DNA from: Bacteroidales bacterium
Lineage (GTDB): Bacteria; Bacteroidota; Bacteroidia; Bacteroidales; UBA932
Direction: 5' to 3'
Length of the DNA: 53,492 bases
NCBI GenBank assembly: GCA_017548985.1
Contig: JAFYYW010000002.1
Span: 1 to 53,492, forward strand
Each line of letters begins with the position of its first letter. Positions within the stretch are counted from its first letter, which is position 1. The notes beneath the pieces are model-generated. The model had not been told where the DNA came from. It was given only the letters and a program-made list of their open reading frames with translations, and made no database searches. Made by a program: the position numbers and the translations under genes. Shown in pieces: positions 50,983 to 53,492 of the stretch.

Positions 50983-52866
50983 TTAAGATAGAGTATTACC
51001 CATGTATGTCATTTCTTTGAAATACTCACGCAAATCATCATCCTCACAATAAACAAAACAGCCTTTCTGTCCACGTGTAAGGAGGGTTTTATACGTATTC
51101 AAGATCAAGCGACGAGCCTCTTCATCATTTGCTCCACGAATACCAGAAGACTTATCGTCACGAGAAATAGCATATTTGTTTACTACAATGCGGCCGGTCT
51201 CTTTATTAAACGATAAGTCCTTTCCAATCAACACACCCACATAATCAAACTCTAGCCCTTGAGCTGTATGGATACAACCAACCTCCTCAAAAGACCGTTG
51301 GTTAATCGCCCATATCTTATCGTTCTCCAAATTCCACTTTGCTTGAAAGCCACCAGGGAGCTCAATATCAACATCACCTCGGTGATTCTTCACATTCCAA
51401 TCGTAACAATAGCCAGCCACCATTCTGGCTTTATTGTTTATCGCATTCTTAATTCGAAGCTCTTCCCGCATTTGAATAGGATCGTCAAATACTCGGAAAT
51501 CGTAGTTAAGCTCTGACAAAGGTATTGAGAGTGATTCTTCTTTCCGTTGCAACAAGTTATCTATAAACTGAATATAAGCATCACTACCGTTGCACCGAAA
51601 CTGAGAGGTTAGTTTTGTCTCTTCTCGTAAAATAACAGTGGAACCCAAAACTTCACACCATTTTTTTATCTCTTGAACGCTTCCTATATCCTTGGTAGTA
51701 ACAGCTTGGTCCTCATCTAACATAAATACACTCAAAAGGGATGCATTAATACATTCCTTCACCTGGTTTTCTCCATTCCAGTCTCCGTACATTCTCTTAA
51801 CTAGCCTATGAGCCTCATCAACAATCAAACAATCATAGGAATTATAAGGAACTTGCGAGAGCCCGAAAGGAGAACGAAAAAGTTGGGTAATGTCAGCAAC
51901 TCTTTCTGCCTTATTACCAGAGAGAATTGACAAAAATGCTTGACGGGGGGCACTGTTCTTCGTGACGTATGCGGCATTACATGAACATGTAATAAAATGC
52001 ATTAGAAGATTTACCGCAAGAACTGATTTCCCAGTCCCAGGCCCCCCTTGTATAAGAATAGTGCGCTTTTTTTGGTCTTTCAGGCATTGCAACATAGTCC
52101 TTACACACATGTCAAAACAAACCGCCTGCTCGTCCAGAAGATCAAACACAGGAGTTCCTCTAACCATAGTGGATAGTGCGTCTTGAAGGGATTTTGTCGG
52201 CCTTATCCTTCCTTTTTCAATCAGAAACAACAAATCTCCATGAGACGATTTCTTTGTGACATGTTTTTTTACGAAATCTGAGAATTGTTGCACTTCGTCC
52301 ATTATAAAGAATGGCGCAGAAGAGTACCACTCTTTGTAGATACCATCTGAGAGAGCCGGCTTGTAAGCCGGAAGGTAATTATGTAAATATGCGCACGGAA
52401 TTAGATTAATGCTTCGCTCGTTTATTGTTTGAGAATAGTTGCATAAGAAACGCGAATAGGAATAAGCCTGATAAGAAGGATGACAAACAATTCTATTATC
52501 ATTTGCCACATACGTACGGACACTGAAATGCATATCATCATCAACCTTTTCCGCCCTGCTCCACTGCTTCAACTCCACGATGACAATGTTTTCTTTATCC
52601 TTCTCATCAGCACCTAATATGATAAAATCCACCCGCTTAGATGTCTGGGGTATGTTATACTCAATGGCAATTTGTACTTCATCTTCGATTTCGCTATCAT
52701 CAACGATATCACGCATGAACTTCATAGAATTGTGCCATGCGGCAAATTCACGTTCTTGTCCAGCGTTCAATCCTCTTTCTCTAATAAGATTGAGAATCTT
52801 AGTAGCAATGACATTTGTTTTTACATCCTGGATAAAGCTCCGTTTGTCAGCACTATAAACTATCAT
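50983..52866 (-). CDS. DUF2075 nuclease/helicase-type NTPase
   Basis: A 627-residue cytosolic protein. The N-terminal 200 residues contain a PD-(D/E)XK-like nuclease signature: D80 in RVDFIILG and E98-x-K100 in VIVELKQW. The DUF2075 superfamily-1-like NTPase domain follows, with Walker A GGPGTGKS at 274-281 and Walker B LIVDEAHR with D350-E351. Later helicase-type motifs are LTSQFRCNGSDAY and GCIHTAQGLEFDYVGV. DNA or RNA unwinding coupled to cleavage is inferred. The gene is clearly more AT-rich than its neighbours, a sign of transfer. It starts 11 bases after the MazG-like gene. Confidence 0.9.
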   Translation of the reverse strand: MIVYSADKRSFIQDVKTNVIATKILNLIRERGLNAGQEREFAAWHNSMKFMRDIVDDSEIEDEVQIAIEYNIPQTSKRVDFIILGADEKDKENIVIVELKQWSRAEKVDDDMHFSVRTYVANDNRIVCHPSYQAYSYSRFLCNYSQTINERSINLIPCAYLHNYLPAYKPALSDGIYKEWYSSAPFFIMDEVQQFSDFVKKHVTKKSSHGDLLFLIEKGRIRPTKSLQDALSTMVRGTPVFDLLDEQAVCFDMCVRTMLQCLKDQKKRTILIQGGPGTGKSVLAVNLLMHFITCSCNAAYVTKNSAPRQAFLSILSGNKAERVADITQLFRSPFGLSQVPYNSYDCLIVDEAHRLVKRMYGDWNGENQVKECINASLLSVFMLDEDQAVTTKDIGSVQEIKKWCEVLGSTVILREETKLTSQFRCNGSDAYIQFIDNLLQRKEESLSIPLSELNYDFRVFDDPIQMREELRIKNAINNKARMVAGYCYDWNVKNHRGDVDIELPGGFQAKWNLENDKIWAINQRSFEEVGCIHTAQGLEFDYVGVLIGKDLSFNKETGRIVVNKYAISRDDKSSGIRGANDEEARRLILNTYKTLLTRGQKGCFVYCEDDDLREYFKEMTYMGNTLS

Positions 52867-52877
52867 CCATATTATGA

Positions 52878-53210
52878 TTAAAACTCGTTATACTTTGTGG
52901 CTACTCCTTTCGCTTTATCAATGGGATACTTCTCTGCGTTCCTGGCCAGTTTCTCACGAACTATAGCAGCCACGTCGAAGCCATATTTACTGGCTATCAA
53001 AAGGGCGTAATTAAACACGTCAGCCAGCTCTTCTTTTACTTTCTCAGTCTTCGCCTCCTCTGGACTCTTCCAGAGGAACGCTTCCAATAATTCCGATGCC
53101 TCAATGGAGAGCGCCACCGCCAAATCTTTCGGGTTATGGAACTGATCCCAATCCCGCTCCTGGGTGAACGCATCTATCTCACGCATCAACTCTTTAATCT
53201 CATTCGACAT
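52878..53210 (-). CDS. MazG-like nucleotide pyrophosphohydrolase
   Basis: A 110-residue all-alpha NTP pyrophosphohydrolase of the MazG/RS21-C6 type. Metal-binding motifs are visible as SIEASELLEAFLW and VKEELADVFNYAL, the E-x2-E and E-E-x2-D pattern. It would hydrolyse (d)NTPs to monophosphates. The ATG at 53210 (MSNEIKELM) is preferred; 53237 would add 9 residues. Upstream is an exact -7 element at 53251-53258. It heads the operon with the DUF2075 gene, a pairing I recall from other bacterial genomes. Depletion of nucleotides during phage attack is one possible role. Confidence 0.9.
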   Translation of the reverse strand: MSNEIKELMREIDAFTQERDWDQFHNPKDLAVALSIEASELLEAFLWKSPEEAKTEKVKEELADVFNYALLIASKYGFDVAAIVREKLARNAEKYPIDKAKGVATKYNEF

Positions 53211-53250
53211 GACCTTGCTTTTAACTGATAAACTCACAAAACGCCTAGGT

Positions 53251-53276
53251 CAAAGATACTAATCTTTCTTGAAAGA
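53251..53276 (-). promoter_or_regulatory. Promoter and palindrome for the MazG/DUF2075 operon
   Basis: TATCTTTG on - (53258-53251) is an exact -7 element, 41 bases before the start codon. Directly upstream of it, TCTTTC and GAAAGA (53263-53268 and 53271-53276) form an inverted repeat with a 2-base spacer, a possible operator between -33 and -7. Confidence 0.5.
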
Positions 53277-53400
53277 CTTATTATACTACTATTATCCCGA
53301 AACTACCAAGTTGCATTTATTCCTTCATTAAGTTGTTCTGCAAGGCATTTCAGCGGAGAGGACGAGAATCGTAAACCAAGTACAACACCCTTCGTAAACC

Positions 53401-53432
53401 CTTGCAGGAGTGCTTTCTATTGCGTATCTTTG
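53401..53432 (+). promoter_or_regulatory. Textbook Bacteroidota promoter pointing out of the window
   Basis: CTTG (53401-53404), exactly 20 bases, then TATCTTTG (53425-53432). This is the best-spaced promoter of the window. Its transcript starts near 53439 and runs out of the window. Confidence 0.7.
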
Positions 53433-53457
53433 CAAACGGGTTCGCTCACCTTTGAGC

Positions 53458-53479
53458 ATTTTTGGGCCATTTTTGGGCC
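53458..53479 (+). repeat. Two tandem 11-bp repeats in a leader
   Basis: Two perfect, adjacent copies of ATTTTTGGGCC (53458-53468 and 53469-53479), about 20 bases into the transcript predicted from 53401-53432. Confidence 0.75.
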
Positions 53480-53492
53480 ACGATTTTTAACA

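Larger units (their letters stand above)
53211..53492 (+). other. Gene-free end of the window
   Basis: No coding region is supported in these 282 bases. They hold two divergent promoters (53251-53276 on -, 53401-53432 on +) and a two-copy tandem repeat. A gene on + probably begins just beyond the window. Confidence 0.6.

Noticed and set aside
50723..50986. + reading frame of 87 residues opposite the 63-residue gene
   Set aside because: No family resemblance. The - frame has a better start position right after the DUF2075 stop.

Overview
The window looks like chromosomal DNA from an uncultured member of the Bacteroidales (phylum Bacteroidota), of moderately high GC for that group. The signs are: -7 promoter elements of the TAnnTTTG type; the tRNA-tuf-tRNA-secE-nusG-rpl-rpoBC order with Bacteroidota-length proteins; families typical of the phylum (DUF2490, DUF5107, DUF4091, the YKSDA-repeat protein); and many secreted glycoside hydrolases. 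No genus can be named from sequence inspection alone.

Layout. (1) 1-12,933: housekeeping block, all on +: tRNA-Thr, tRNA-Tyr, tRNA-Gly, tRNA-Thr, tuf, tRNA-Trp, secE, nusG, rplK, rplA, rplJ, rplL, rpoB, rpoC, with a terminator-like hairpin between rplL and rpoB and a strong terminator after rpoC. (2) 12,962-19,602: a coupled run of a small secreted YD-like protein, a VTC polyphosphate-polymerase-type protein, a DUF4956 membrane protein and a DUF2490 outer-membrane-type protein. A giant lipoprotein follows, with eight Ig-like repeats and a Cthe_2159-like beta-solenoid end. (3) 19,640-24,677: a secreted protein, then a self-contained mannitol-type PTS: MtlA (IICBA), HPr and Enzyme I. PTS sugar uptake is uncommon in Bacteroidales. 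(4) 24,735-25,070: a small secreted protein built from six YKSDA repeats.

(5) 25,096-42,642: a glycan-degrading region. A tight + operon encodes a GH106-like rhamnosidase, a GH51 arabinofuranosidase, a DUF6067-type glycosidase and a DUF5107/TPR protein. A GH123/DUF4091-like enzyme lies opposite. Then come an isochorismatase-fold hydrolase, a Nudix hydrolase and a 1336-residue protein joining a GH13 alpha-amylase to a GH127-like (DUF1680) beta-L-arabinofuranosidase. There is no SusC/SusD pair and no regulator in the window. The enzymes suggest attack on arabinose- and rhamnose-containing plant glycans. (6) 42,650-46,338 on -: a GntP-family gluconate-type permease, a MalY-type PLP enzyme with a Tat-plus-lipobox signal, and a DUF3298 lipoprotein. 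(7) 46,407-48,762 on +: a parallel beta-helix protein and a small unknown.

(8) 48,765-50,705 on -: an unusual fusion of an AlaX-like tRNA-editing domain to a MetH-type homocysteine methyltransferase domain, with a shortened and degenerate pterin domain. (9) 50,786-53,492: a visibly more AT-rich segment encoding a MazG-like pyrophosphohydrolase and a DUF2075 nuclease/helicase-type NTPase, plus a 63-residue protein. It ends in a textbook Bacteroidota promoter pointing out of the window. This looks like the edge of an accessory island and is a candidate defence module.

The strongest candidates for something new are the GH13-GH127 fusion, the AlaX-Hcy-methyltransferase fusion, the DUF2075/MazG module, the portable mannitol PTS, and the VTC/DUF4956/Ig-solenoid locus.
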